This document shows, piece after piece, positions 23,801 through 34,767 of a stretch of DNA of 64,000 bases. The position numbers and the translations under genes are program-made. The stretch covers positions 12,103,001 to 12,167,000 of the forward strand of contig CP141126.1 in assembly GCA_035236585.1 (NCBI GenBank), read 5' to 3'. The first letter of the stretch is position 1; every line of letters starts with the position of its first letter. The notes under the pieces are model-generated. The model was not told the origin of the DNA. It saw nothing but the letters and a program-made list of their open reading frames with translations, and ran no database searches. The DNA is from Warburgia ugandensis (Eukaryota > Streptophyta > Magnoliopsida > Canellales > Canellaceae).

Positions 23801-26278
23801 ATTAGGGACGTTATTTAATTAGATGGGTTCTTCTATACTCATTAAATATTGAGTCTGAGTACCAACCAAGACACTTTCTCTATCGAGGAAGATTAACACC
23901 TTTTTGGGCCCACATGGAGAGATATATGTGCAGATCAATACCAATAAGCTTGCACTCTATTGACAGCTGAACTACATGGCTCTGGTCCCATGCTAAATGG
24001 ATATGATATAGGAATGCTATATGCCTATAAATCACCAAAAACCAACAGTTCACAGTTTCCTGGGTAAAAATTGATCAGGGTTTTTGGATGAAGGGTCTGG
24101 CAACGTCCAATCAAGATAGAATTATTGCTGATGGAATGCATTTGTCATTATCTGCTGGACTCATGGACTGGATCATGCCAAAATGGCACATCTGAGCACC
24201 AAAACATGGGCATTCTTTAGGCATGCAAGTGCACTTCTCAAAAGCATTTTCTTAAATAATTATGTTTATCCTTTTTATAAAAAAGGCAGCCGGTGCATGA
24301 GCTTCTGCGTACGCAGGATTTGGGGAAGGGACAAACTACAAAGTGTCTATAGTATGCAGCCTTACTCGCATTTTTGCAAGATGCTGTTTCCATGTCTCAG
24401 ACTTGTGACCTCTAGGTCACACAATGACAACTCTACCGTTGGGCCAAGGCTCCCCTTCTATGTTTATCCTTTTTGTGGTTGGTAATTTTACAGCATAACA
24501 TCATTATGTTCGATATTTCTATTACTATTATCAGGGTTGCCATAAAATCTAGAACTTCCGAGACCCATTTTTTATTTCTTAACAAGATGGATGGCATTGT
24601 CATTTTAATCTCTTTTATAGCAAACATTGTGTGGTTTTTGTTACTCTTCATGTGACATATATAAACAATCATTCCAACTTAATTAACCATCATCTGAACA
24701 TGTTTATTTCTCCAGATGAGGAGCCTGAATTTGTTCTCATTAACAAGGAACCAGAGCCGGACCCAGAAGACCCAACCAAGCTCGTTTATACTGAAGATCC
24801 ACTTATTCTTCACACACGTACTGGGCGGCTAATAAATTTTGTGGAGGATGAGAAACATGGAGTTCGCTTGTTTTGGCAGCCACCTCTTAAAGATGGGGAA
24901 GATGTTGACCCAGATAAAGCTGAGTTTCTACCTCTTGGCTATGATGAGTTCTATGGACGAGCTGTGCAGCGTGCACCAAAGGAAAGCAAATTAAAGGGCA
25001 TGATAACATCTCTAGAAAATGCATTACAACCTATGTTTGATAAACTGGAGAAGTGGTCGGAAGAAAAAAAGAAAGCCAGTGAAATGAAGCTGAAGCTGAT
25101 TGAGAAAGAGCTCGAGTTTGTTGAGGCCCAAATATGTCTGGAAGAGGCAATGGAAGACATAGAGATGGAGCTTAAGCAGAAGCAGGAAGAGGAGGAGAAA
25201 AGAGCGGAGAAGGAGTTGAAAGACGTAGAGGATTCTTCCGCTGTTTCCCGCCAAGATGGTCCAGATTCAGATGAGGAAGATGAGGAGGAAGAGGATGAAG
25301 AGACACCTTCAAGTTTTGGGTCAGTTATTCAAGGAGAAAAAAAGCAGGTTCTTACACAGGATGATAAGAAGCAAAATAAACCTGGAAAATCTCCTTTTTC
25401 TACCACTTCGTTGTCATTTACTTCTTGCAGCCTAAATTCAATGGTGAGTTCTTTTAGCATTTGATGAAGCTTTATTAATGAGCAGTCTCAATTGGGCATT
25501 ATGTACACTATGTTTAGAAACTGAAAATCAATTCAAACTCAAAGCTTTTTTGGAAACTCAGTTGAGTTCTCAAAACAACCGTTTTAAGTTTGAAAAGCTT
25601 ATGTTAACTGTCGTCTGGTTCTTCTCTAGTTCTTCAGTTACATAATCATCAAGTATGACCCAACTTTTGGGTGATGAGTACCTAGTTAGTGGGGCGTGTC
25701 CGCTTCTAATTGCTAATACAAGTTGTATCACTGATATGAACTTCAACGTGTCTGCTTAACCATTATTCACTTTGTTGGTTTCATCTTCTGCAGAATTTAC
25801 TGCTTTCTGGTATCTTTATTTCAGGCAAATACCATAAATAGCCTAGCTTAAGATTTTGGGCTTAATTATCTGCTGGGGGATTCTGTAGGTTCCATCCAAT
25901 CTGCGGGAATCTTTCTTAGCATGGAAGAACAGAAGGGGATTGCCAACGAATATGAAGCCTTCTCATCATCAATGCAGTGAGAGTACCACGGGTCCTCAGG
26001 AAAAAGTAAACTCAGTAAATTTTCCCCGCTTAATCAGTCCACATGCGGGACTTAAAGTGAAGCAAGAATGGCAGAGATTCCCCAAGAGAAAAGGCAAGTT
26101 TCAGCAACTGCATTCACTGGCACGCATCCGATCATGTCTGCAACATTCCACTGGGCAGGAAACTAGCCCACAGGGCCATTGTAAGCTGCAAATGAACCTT
26201 CAAAAGGATTTAGAAAGCATACTGTGCATGCAGATACCAATATGTTCCTTGGAGTCATATTCTGATGCTTATGCATGA
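14877..26278 (+). CDS. TIC100: TIC100, chloroplast inner-envelope translocon subunit (MORN-repeat protein)
   Basis: Eleven exons join in phase: 14877-15475, 17333-17404, 17822-17911, 18023-18196, 18637-18727, 19547-19609, 19720-19786, 22201-22304, 22376-22502, 24716-25443, 25889-26278. They give 834 aa, against 871 in Arabidopsis TIC100/EMB1211 as I recall it. The N-terminus has an acidic, Ser-rich tract (residues about 15-60). Three MORN repeats follow at about 200-222 (YEGTVWDDLAHGKGVY), 225-245 (YEGEWLQNNMEGHGV) and 317-335 (YAGQWKHGRMHGCGVYE). A Lys/Glu-rich coiled coil lies near 570-645, then an acidic run. In Arabidopsis the protein is part of the 1-MDa TIC complex with TIC20, TIC56 and TIC214, and its loss is embryo-lethal. 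All introns are GT-AG. Introns 2 and 7 contain tandem duplications and intron 9 contains two SINEs. Family identity is recognised from the MORN and flanking sequence; the splice sites are predictions. Confidence 0.93.
16242..16440. repeat. Tandem duplication of about 101 bp in TIC100 intron 1
   Basis: Two units start at about 16242 and 16343 with GATTTGGCC(A/G)AAA and share TAGAGGATTTTG and GACAATGAGGGGGA-like words. The minus-strand frame over this repeat is low-complexity Ser/Pro-rich and not a gene. Confidence 0.75.
17405..17815. repeat. Tandem duplication of about 205 bp in TIC100 intron 2
   Basis: Two units, 17405-17610 and 17613-17815, share TTCATTTTCTA, GGCTATCCTG, TGAAATTTC, CATAGTTCC and GTACAATTA words in the same order. 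The duplication fills the whole of intron 2, starting at the donor of exon 2. Confidence 0.75.
20231..20634. repeat. Tandem duplication of about 202 bp in TIC100 intron 7
   Basis: Units start at about 20231 and 20433 (GATCTTGTTTATAAACTTCT versus GACCTTGTTTGTAAACTTCT). They share CTTCTTGGTGTTTGACAAT, GCTGATTATCTAAATCTCTG and TTAATGCACT, with roughly 10-15 percent divergence by eye. A CT microsatellite follows. Confidence 0.88.
23226..23310 (+). mobile_element. tRNA-derived SINE-like fragment, non-Au family, in TIC100 intron 9
   Basis: AGCCTTCTAGCGTAGTGGCA (box A-like) is followed by CCTAGGTGATCAGGGTTTGA (box B-like). The order and spacing match the minus-strand repeat at 2037-2146 apart from a gap of about 11 bases. 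No 3' end or target duplication was found. Confidence 0.5.
24281..24458 (-). mobile_element. Full-length Au SINE in TIC100 intron 9, with target duplication
   Basis: A perfect 16-base duplication, TATGTTTATCCTTTTT, flanks the element at 24261-24276 and 24459-24474. On the minus strand it runs GGGGAGCCTTGGCCCAACGG (box A), GTGACCTAGAGGTCACAAGT (box B), GCAAAAATGCGAGTAAGGCT and GCTGCCTTTT. It inserted against the gene's transcription and lies about 260 bases upstream of exon 10. Confidence 0.92.
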
Positions 26279-27000
26279 CAAGCAGCTCACAAGCTCATAA
26301 CCATACGTTTGTGAGGATGTCTTTTTGCCTGGAAATGTTTTCGGACTGAACAAGAGGGTTTCTGGAGTTCTCTAGTTTGCTTCATGAGAGAATAACGTAG
26401 AATTCAGAGGAAGAGGATGAGGTGGAAGGATTGTAGGCTGCTTCATATTTTTGTTCAGGATTTCCTGAGCAGCTTGTTGATTGGCTACCAATATTTCAAT
26501 TGGGAGGGAATTACCTTTGTTAATTGGACATTTTCCCTCTGTTGTTGTATCTACTTCCAATTTAATGCTCTTGGGCATGCAGATTCTGAACTATTCATTG
26601 ACTAGAACCATAGTCGCTAAATTCTTCAATAATTGATTTTTTTTTAGAGTCTGGACTTTTTATGCCCAACTCCTCCCAAACGAACCGTGAGTTTCTACAT
26701 TTTCTAAATTTAAAGAAAATATGAAGAAGTTAACATGAATTTACCTTGTAAAACTCAAATTTCACAAACAATTTGTCAAATTCTCTAACAGTATTTATAA
26801 ATCTAGTTAAAACTTCAACTGAAAAGTTTAAACTCTTATGTGACAAATGATTTTTCCCTGACTTCTTTGTCTGAAATTTTCAGTAGCATTTACCAAAGTT
26901 TGCGAATATCTGGCTCACCGATTTATTCTGGAGTTCGAACTTTGTGACTATAATTAGAACCCATAAAGTGTATCATATCATTTTAAATTCTGTTATTCAT
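26279..27000. other. TIC100 3' flank, including presumed 3' UTR
   Basis: No gene or repeat is recognised. The 3' UTR end cannot be fixed from sequence alone. Confidence 0.35.
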
Positions 27001-27110
27001 TCATCACCATCATCATTCTCATCGAAACTTTATTGTGATTAGGGGTTGGCTATATGAATCTTGTTCTTCCATTCCCTCTATCAAAGGTAATGGACTCATT
27101 TGGTCCAAAA
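27001..27110 (-). mobile_element. RTE-type LINE 3'-end fragment
   Basis: On the minus strand this ends ...AACCCCTAATCACAAT...GATGATGGTGATGA, matching the 3' ends of the three larger LINE copies (38341-38380, 38951-39060, 44036-44150). Only about 110 bases of 3' UTR remain, a strongly 5'-truncated insertion. Confidence 0.75.
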
Positions 27111-27658
27111 GTGAAGTTCTACCGGATTGATTGTGCTAAAATAATGTGAAGGTGAGTTAGACCTTATGTCAATTCACTGACCTGGCCTCGGGGCACTTAC
27201 GTGTTAGCTGTAAACGTTGTTCAAGTCGAGCTAATGAATTACTACTTGGCTCATCATCATGACTCAGTTTACTTAAAGGGCTGAGTTTTCGTTGAAGTCT
27301 CATGAGTAACTGATTCACAGTTGTTCAGATTGGCATAATGGAAGAACAGGAAAAATCTGCTGCTGCCAGCCTTTGGAGCTTCCATACGATGTTTGCTTTA
27401 AAAAATTGACATGCAGCAAAACCTGGTCCCATATGGATGATTGCAATCTCTATATTTTCTAATGAAACATGGACGGTTCAGAGTCCAAAGCACCTTATCA
27501 TCTAATGGGGAAGAAATTTGGCGAACAAACTATCTAAAATGTGGCCAAAAAGTAAACGGTTTGGGCCCAAGTGTGCTTCCATGGGATTGCTTTGAATGCT
27601 TAATTTTCAAAGAACTTGATGTCAACCATTTTCTTTTGGCTTCTTCCCAACCCAGGGG
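27111..27658. other. Intergenic between TIC100 and FACKEL, nothing recognised
   Basis: The open frame beginning at 27441 extends into the SINE and has no recognisable product. Confidence 0.35.
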
Positions 27659-27830
27659 AAAAAAGGGGCAGGCCCCGGTGCATGTAGCTTGCATGTATGG
27701 CAGGTCTGGGAAAGAGGTAGATCATAAGGGTCAATATTATATAGCCTTATCTTGCATTTTGCAAGAGTCTGTTTTCACGCTTTGAACCCGTGACGTTAAG
27801 GTCACACGACAACAACTCTACTGCCCCTTG
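27659..27830 (-). mobile_element. Au-type SINE upstream of FACKEL
   Basis: The minus strand shows CAAGGGGCAGTAGAGTTG (5' head partly deleted), GTGACCTTAACGTCACGGGT (box B), TGCAAAATGCAAGATAAGGC, and a C-rich tail ending GGGGCCTGCCCCTTTT. It lies about 220 bases before the FACKEL start and so may fall within its promoter. Confidence 0.85.
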
Positions 27831-28049
27831 TTAATTTCCTTCGAAGCATTCTTAATCCCAGCCTTAAAATTGGATGGGGTGCTGAATGTAGGCGCAAAAG
27901 ATTTTGCCTTAGGCACATGGTTGGGCCCAGTGGTTTAAGCTCATTTCCTGATTCCCTCCCGCCGTACGCTGCTGTTGTGAATATCGTCTTTCGGACAAAA
28001 AGTCAGTAAGAAAGTGGGAGACAGAGTGAGCGAGAAAGCGAGAGAGGGA

Positions 28050-31000
28050 ATGGATTTGTATTCTCTTCTACTCGCTCTGATCCCTTCGTGGAGTTCGGTA
28101 ATCTATATTCAGAAAAGCAGTTTCTTTCTCTGTAATCCTTGTTTCCATTTTCTCATTTCTCTTATTTCAATCCCTGATCCTCTTTGTTTGTTTTTTGTGT
28201 TGGTCGTAGGTGGTTTTGCTACTGTCCTTCTTCGCGTACTTAGGGTTAGCAGGATCTACTATCCCTGGCAAGATCGTCCCTGGCGCCATTCTATCTGATG
28301 GCACAAGACTCTACTACCGCTGCAACGGTCGCTTATTCCACCCTAATCTTTGCATTTCATCGTGTTTTTTTCATCGCTTAGTTGGGTTTTGCATCAGATT
28401 TCTGTGTTCTCGTGATTCTTCCGCCTGAACGTTTCGACGTCCATGTCCCTGGAAAGTTTAGCGGCCAATGCCAATGGAATGCGTGCTTTTCCGAAGATAT
28501 TTTCGATATTCCTAAAAGTTTTTATGGCACTCGGACCATATGAATTGGTAGTCCCCCATGAGGCGGTTCATCTTTTTGGGCCGCAATTGATGGGGCGATT
28601 GATCAAATGATCGGCATTGTCCGGTTGTTACCAATTCGGCTTGTCCGAGGACTATTAATCTAGTCTTCTTTCTGTTTTGCTTGAAAGAAAACCTATATAT
28701 TAGGGTTTATTGGAGAATCCAGACTTCCTCTCGTTAATCTGTTTCGTGGCTCCATAAAGAATAACATTTAAGTTGTTGTGCCTTTTCTTTTCAAATTGTG
28801 GACTGCTTTGAGGGATATATGGTTAGTAGAACTAAATTTGGAATATGGTAATGTGATTGTTGCGTTAATACCGAGTAAGGGAAGCATCTGTGGCATCAAT
28901 GTTGGCAATGTGGTCCTACTACCTTTTCATTACTTTAACTCTTTACCAGTTTGACGCTTGAACAAATAATTGATGTTTCAAATATATATCGTGTTGTGTA
29001 TTGCTTTGAAACTTACAATTATAAATAATGGAAGCGTACAGATGTATAGACAGGGATTATTGCTTTAGCCTTGCAAAAATGCTTGGTGCTGTCACGCTTG
29101 CATGCTTAATTTCGTGTTTTCTAGCTATGTTGACTTTATTGAATGGATTATATTTGTTAGTCAATGTATTTACGGTGCCAGACTCATTCTCTCTTACCAG
29201 GTCTTGTGATGCTTCTGCTTCTGATCATGTTTCTAGGAATTGGAATTATTATCAAGTTGATATCACCAACGGTTCGTCTCCTGCAATTTAGAGATTTTAG
29301 CTCTTTTTCTTCTGCCCTATATTTTCATACATCGAAAACCATTTAATAGTGAGCAGTTCTGCTCCTGTTATTTTAGTGAGCATATGTAGAGTTAAGCTGT
29401 TTGGTTTCCAATGTTATTCAATCTGCTATTTCAGTAAATTCAAAGGAAAGCTTTGCAAAAACTTTCCTACGTTCATTTAGAAAGAAATGGAGAGTGAGGT
29501 TTATTCAAGATAAGGAGAAAAATAAAGGTAAAGACATTTTAGACCAGAAGAAGAATGATGACTCCTGGATCATGATCATCCTCCTTTGTGAGCGTGTAAA
29601 GTCTAGATAGAACATGATAACATCATGAAATTATGAAAAGAAGAGAGATATGAGTAGGAGCCTTAACTTGGTTCTATCTTCATTCTTTGAAATGTGACAC
29701 TATACGAATGTTATACATACACGAATGTTCAGAATAACCAAGATATGTTAATGTTTTCAATGACTACTTCCAACAAAGGATTCCAAAAGCATTGTGGATA
29801 TTGTCCTGGGCTTCTACTACAACATCAGTATCTAATCATCTCTACATATAGCATTTAATATTCCATCACTACGTAGGTTCCTTTTTTGTATTTGTGGCCT
29901 GATACTATTACCCTGCTCTTAAGCTGAAGTTAATATGATTAATTAGCTCTAAGGATTTCTAAACTGTTCCAATAAAATACCTTCTACGGTTTCTTTTTGG
30001 AAATATATTAAATCAAACAAAGTAGAACATACAGAGGGGGCAGAGATTTCCTTATATACAAATCAGTGGACCAAGGTTTCCTTTTTGGTGGGGAATCTGC
30101 ATGTCATTGGCAAATCTAAAAGAAAAATAGGTTATGACTGGAAAGACAATGAATCTCATCAAGAATTGATGCTAAACACCAAGGACAATTGGCCATCCTG
30201 CTTAGCCAAGCAATAAAATGAGACTAATTACCTTCCACCATCAATGAACCCCTCAAATCTGATACCAAAGTATTCAAACCTGTACTAGTGATCTGACTTG
30301 CGCCTCCTTAGAATATTCCCTTTGAAACCAAGAAAGCCCAAAAAAAAGACCCCTCATGATCTCTGAAAACTTCACTTACACCAGCCAGACCTGAACTGTG
30401 GAAACACGTCCCCTTAAAGTTTGACTTCAGAAAACTCAAAAGGTGGGGATTCTGGGGATTACAAGAGCACTGGAAACTGATTTCCCACCTTGACTTGGAT
30501 GATTGACCCCTTCCCTAAACCTTCTACATGTAACTCAGGTGTGATCATGTGTTTCAGTGTCATCAATAAACACCTTTAATAGTTTTAGTTGATCCTTAAA
30601 ACCCTGCTTTCAACCTGTTAAGGATGATAGAACCCACCCTAAAGTACCTTATAGATGTAACTCTGGTGCAAACATGTGTTGTCATCGATAATCACCCTTG
30701 GTGGTTTAGGATGATCCTTAAGAACCCTGCTTGTGCACCCAAAGATAGAAAAAGAACGGATCATCACCTTTGAAAATCTCTTATAACATTGTCTTACAAA
30801 TATTATGAGCTGTAGCTGATTCTGTATGAAAATTTGGATTCTGGGAATTTTTTATCCTTCTTCCTTTGTCATATGTAAATTCATGCTTACATTTTGGCAA
30901 AAGGTCATAGTTACCAGTGGTTAATTTGTTCAACATTGAATGTAGCCTTAGTAGTTTATCAAAGTAACAAATTGCCTACTACATTTTGCATGATAATAAA

Positions 31001-34000
31001 ATGTTCCTCTTGCACACTGGGCCTCTCACTTATGTATTCTTGAATTGCAAAAGGATGCTGTTGGCACACCTCATGCCCTGGAGCATTGTACAGTAACTCG
31101 TCCTTGAAGCCCATTTCAAATTAGAAAAGTTCTGGTTGAAATTGGATTCTTATCTTAAGATGATTGCAGGTGGTAGCCGACAAAGGACTTGAACTGCTGT
31201 CTGCGACTTTCTGGTTTAGTGTTCTTGTAAGTTCAGTAGTTCTTGTTTGCTATTACAAGAGACATTCACTCAATATGCTTTGGGATACTGCAATACATTG
31301 GCTGGTGGCTTCATATATTTTTCACATTTTTCACCTGTGCAAGGAATTCTAATGTAAAATTTTACCTGCATTATTGTATGTTATGACCTGGCTTGTTCAC
31401 ATGTTTGCAGTTGTATGATTCCTCTTTGCTCTTATGCACAGGTAACATTCATTCTATATGCTGCTGGATGCAATTCTCGTGATCAGGGTGCCTCTTTAAA
31501 GCCGCATGTCACAGGCAATTTTATTCACGACTGGTACCATGATGAGTCTCCTATCTACTTTAGTAAATTTTGTGATTTATGAACTATTTGTTTTGAAGTG
31601 GAAGAGGCAATGACCTGATTCATATGTTTCTTTGAGCTTTGTCCTGTGTATGTCTGTGTTGTATGTATAATGTGTATGGTATATGTATGCATGCATTATA
31701 TTGTGCATAATCTATATACTTGCTCGTTTTCTTAATGAAAGTTTTTGTAACCTTAGTGCCTAGATTTGGACAATCATTCTTGAGCCCTCTACCTGCGAGT
31801 TTCTCAGATTGCATACTGGGATATTTCATCTTCACATTCGTATAGACATATATTATAACTAAATGTGAAAAGGAAAATCAGTTTCTTCATCATGGGCTGG
31901 ATTTCTATTGTCTCTAATGTCTGGAACAATATTAAAGAGGTGTTTCTGTAGGTAAAGGTTTCGCCTGTGGAGAATTTCTGGGCCTTCTTCTCTACAGCAT
32001 CTTCCTGGAACGCTCTTAATTCTAGGCTTTGAAGTTTGAACTGAATTTTCAGTAACATATGATAGTTTCTGATTAGTCCTTCCAGTGAGCGCTTTTTTTT
32101 TTTCTTTTTTCTTTTTCCTTTTATGGTTGATAATGTCAGACACTAAGAACTAATTTCTTCATCAGATGGTTTGACTTTGATAGAGTACATTTGGTGCTAT
32201 TATCTTAACTTGACATGCTTATAATGCTTTTTGGCCTGTGTAGGTGGTTTGGAATACAGCTGAATCCTCAGATTATGGGAGTTGACCTCAAGTATGTCAA
32301 CTATTTCTATGGTTCCTCGGATTTCTCTTCTGTAGTCAATGATGGATCCACGACTAACAATGATAATTAATTTGTGTTAGAAACCTGTTGTGCATGTCAA
32401 TTGCTTTTGAAAAAATAAATCTTTCTGGAACATAATCTTTCTACCACTTATATTCAAACTTCACAGTGTTAAAGCTATAGCCCATCCCGTCAGTTCTAGG
32501 AATCCATGGAGTTCTGAGTGTCTGTAATGAACTTATTATATCTGTTGCTGTTCTCAAACAGCCTTTTTCACATATTGATTACTCCCTGAACCTCAGCCAT
32601 TTTAGTCCAAATTGATGCTTTCACTGTAGTTTTAGTCTGAACCTTGTGTTATTCTTGTTGTTCTAGTCCTAGTCATGAAAACTTAGTCATAGTAAAGTCA
32701 TCCTGTACAGTCTATTTCAAGTTGATGTTTCTTATCACCTAAAATTGGTTGTTTCTCTTTGCAGATTTTTCTTTGTTAGAGCAGGGATGATGGGATGGCT
32801 GCTTATCAATCTTTCCATTTTAGCAAAAAGCATTCAGGAAGGCATCATTAACCATTCAATGATCCTTTACCAGCTCTTTTGTGGGGTACATTAAATATTG
32901 TAGCTTCTTTTGTCGATTTTACAGAACTGTATATTAACTGAGATGTCTGAGCTTCTCACCGTTCAATTTTTCTTTTTCAGTTTTACATTCTGGACTACTT
33001 CTTCTATGAGGAGTACATGACCTCCACGTAAGTCTATCCTTTAGTTTCTGATCTGTAATTTATTTGGCATTTTTTGAACTTTAATCTTTCTTTTTCTCTC
33101 ATTCTTCCTCAGTTACTTTATCAATTTTCTTGTTTGACTGCCTACCTCTAAAACTAATACTAACATTTATTCTCACTTTAACATAAGCTAAGGTCTGTTG
33201 GTGGCTGCCTTCCATTATGATAATTCTAAAGACAATCATAACAAAGAAAATCTCCACATGTGGGCTGATTAGAATTTTCTGAAGTTTACAGGCATCCAAC
33301 ATTAAGTCTCATGGTATGCCAAATTGGAGGTTTTGCATTGTGAATTACTCATTACTGGATCATGTCTACTGGTTGTCTTTATTTTCTGAGTAAGTAGGAA
33401 GAAAGGGATATTCATACCATTTCAGAAGATAAATTGTCACTGTAGGGTCATTCATATGAAAATTAGAGGTGCTGCGTATCAACCCCATGCCTTTTGGGAT
33501 GTGCCTTCCCTATTATTTTTTGGTTCTTCACCCCATATCCAACATCGGTCTGTAATAGATTTATAGTAGATAAAACCTTTAATTTTGAAGCTAACTGGAA
33601 TTGCCTACAACGTTATAAATAATAGTTGGATATTGTTTTTTGTGACATGTGCTGTCTATGATCGGATTCTTGATTGCCAAAAGTTACCCATTTGATCCCA
33701 CAGGCAGTATAAGGTCAATTTTTTTTGTGAAGTATACATATGGTGGAGCTATGAGATGAAGCTTAAACGTGGTTATGCTAATTAGTAATTACTTATTATA
33801 GTTCCCAGCATAATCACATCTGTTTATAGACATTCATTTGTACTATGAGTTATTTCACCAGCTTATGTTGATGGCTTTCTGCTGATGTTGTTCTTCTCCT
33901 ATGTCTTTCCTTGTGGTCAACAATAGTAATACCTTTACCACATTCAAATTTCAATTTGCTGACCAGTTTCATGTGGCTATCTCTTGTAGATGGGACATCA

Positions 34001-34718
34001 TTGCAGAGAGGTTGGGCTTCATGTTGGTCTTTGGAGATTTAGTTTGGATTCCATTCACCTTTAGTATACAGGCATGCTATAGATATCATAGTGAAAATAG
34101 TGGTCTTTTGTTTTCCCCACTTCTTTCTTTTGTATCCTTTTACTTGTATATCTATATGCTGGATTGTAGTTCCTCTATACTTGCTCAAAACCGCAATTCC
34201 TCTAGATGACCCCTTAAGTAGGGATTGTAAGGTATAACTCTAAACACCAAAAATTAAACCCTGGTCGAATCACTTATATCTTAGCCAAATAGCATTCACC
34301 TAATCATACTTTCATCTCTAGTGATAAACCTCTAATATGTAATCTGTGTTGATTGCCTAACATTTCTTGTTAAAAATCATATCCCTAGAGAGTTGATATT
34401 GTGGGAGTTGGATGAGAAAAGGGTTTCACGAGAGTATGTAGACATAATTAAGAATATGTATGAGGGAGGGTTAACAAACATTAGGACCACTGGTAGAGAG
34501 ACTATTGATTTTCCTATCACTATGGGACTGCACCACTTTTCATGTTGGTTATGGATGAATTAACAAAACATCTGCACGAGGAGATTCTATAGTGCATGTT
34601 ATTTGCAGATGATATAGCTTTGATTGATAAGACAAGGGAGGGTGTAAACACAAAGTTAGAGTTGTGGTGTAACACCCTGGGGTTCCCACAGTCACAATAT
34701 TGTCTGCTTTGGTCGCCT

Positions 34719-34767
<49 letters not shown>

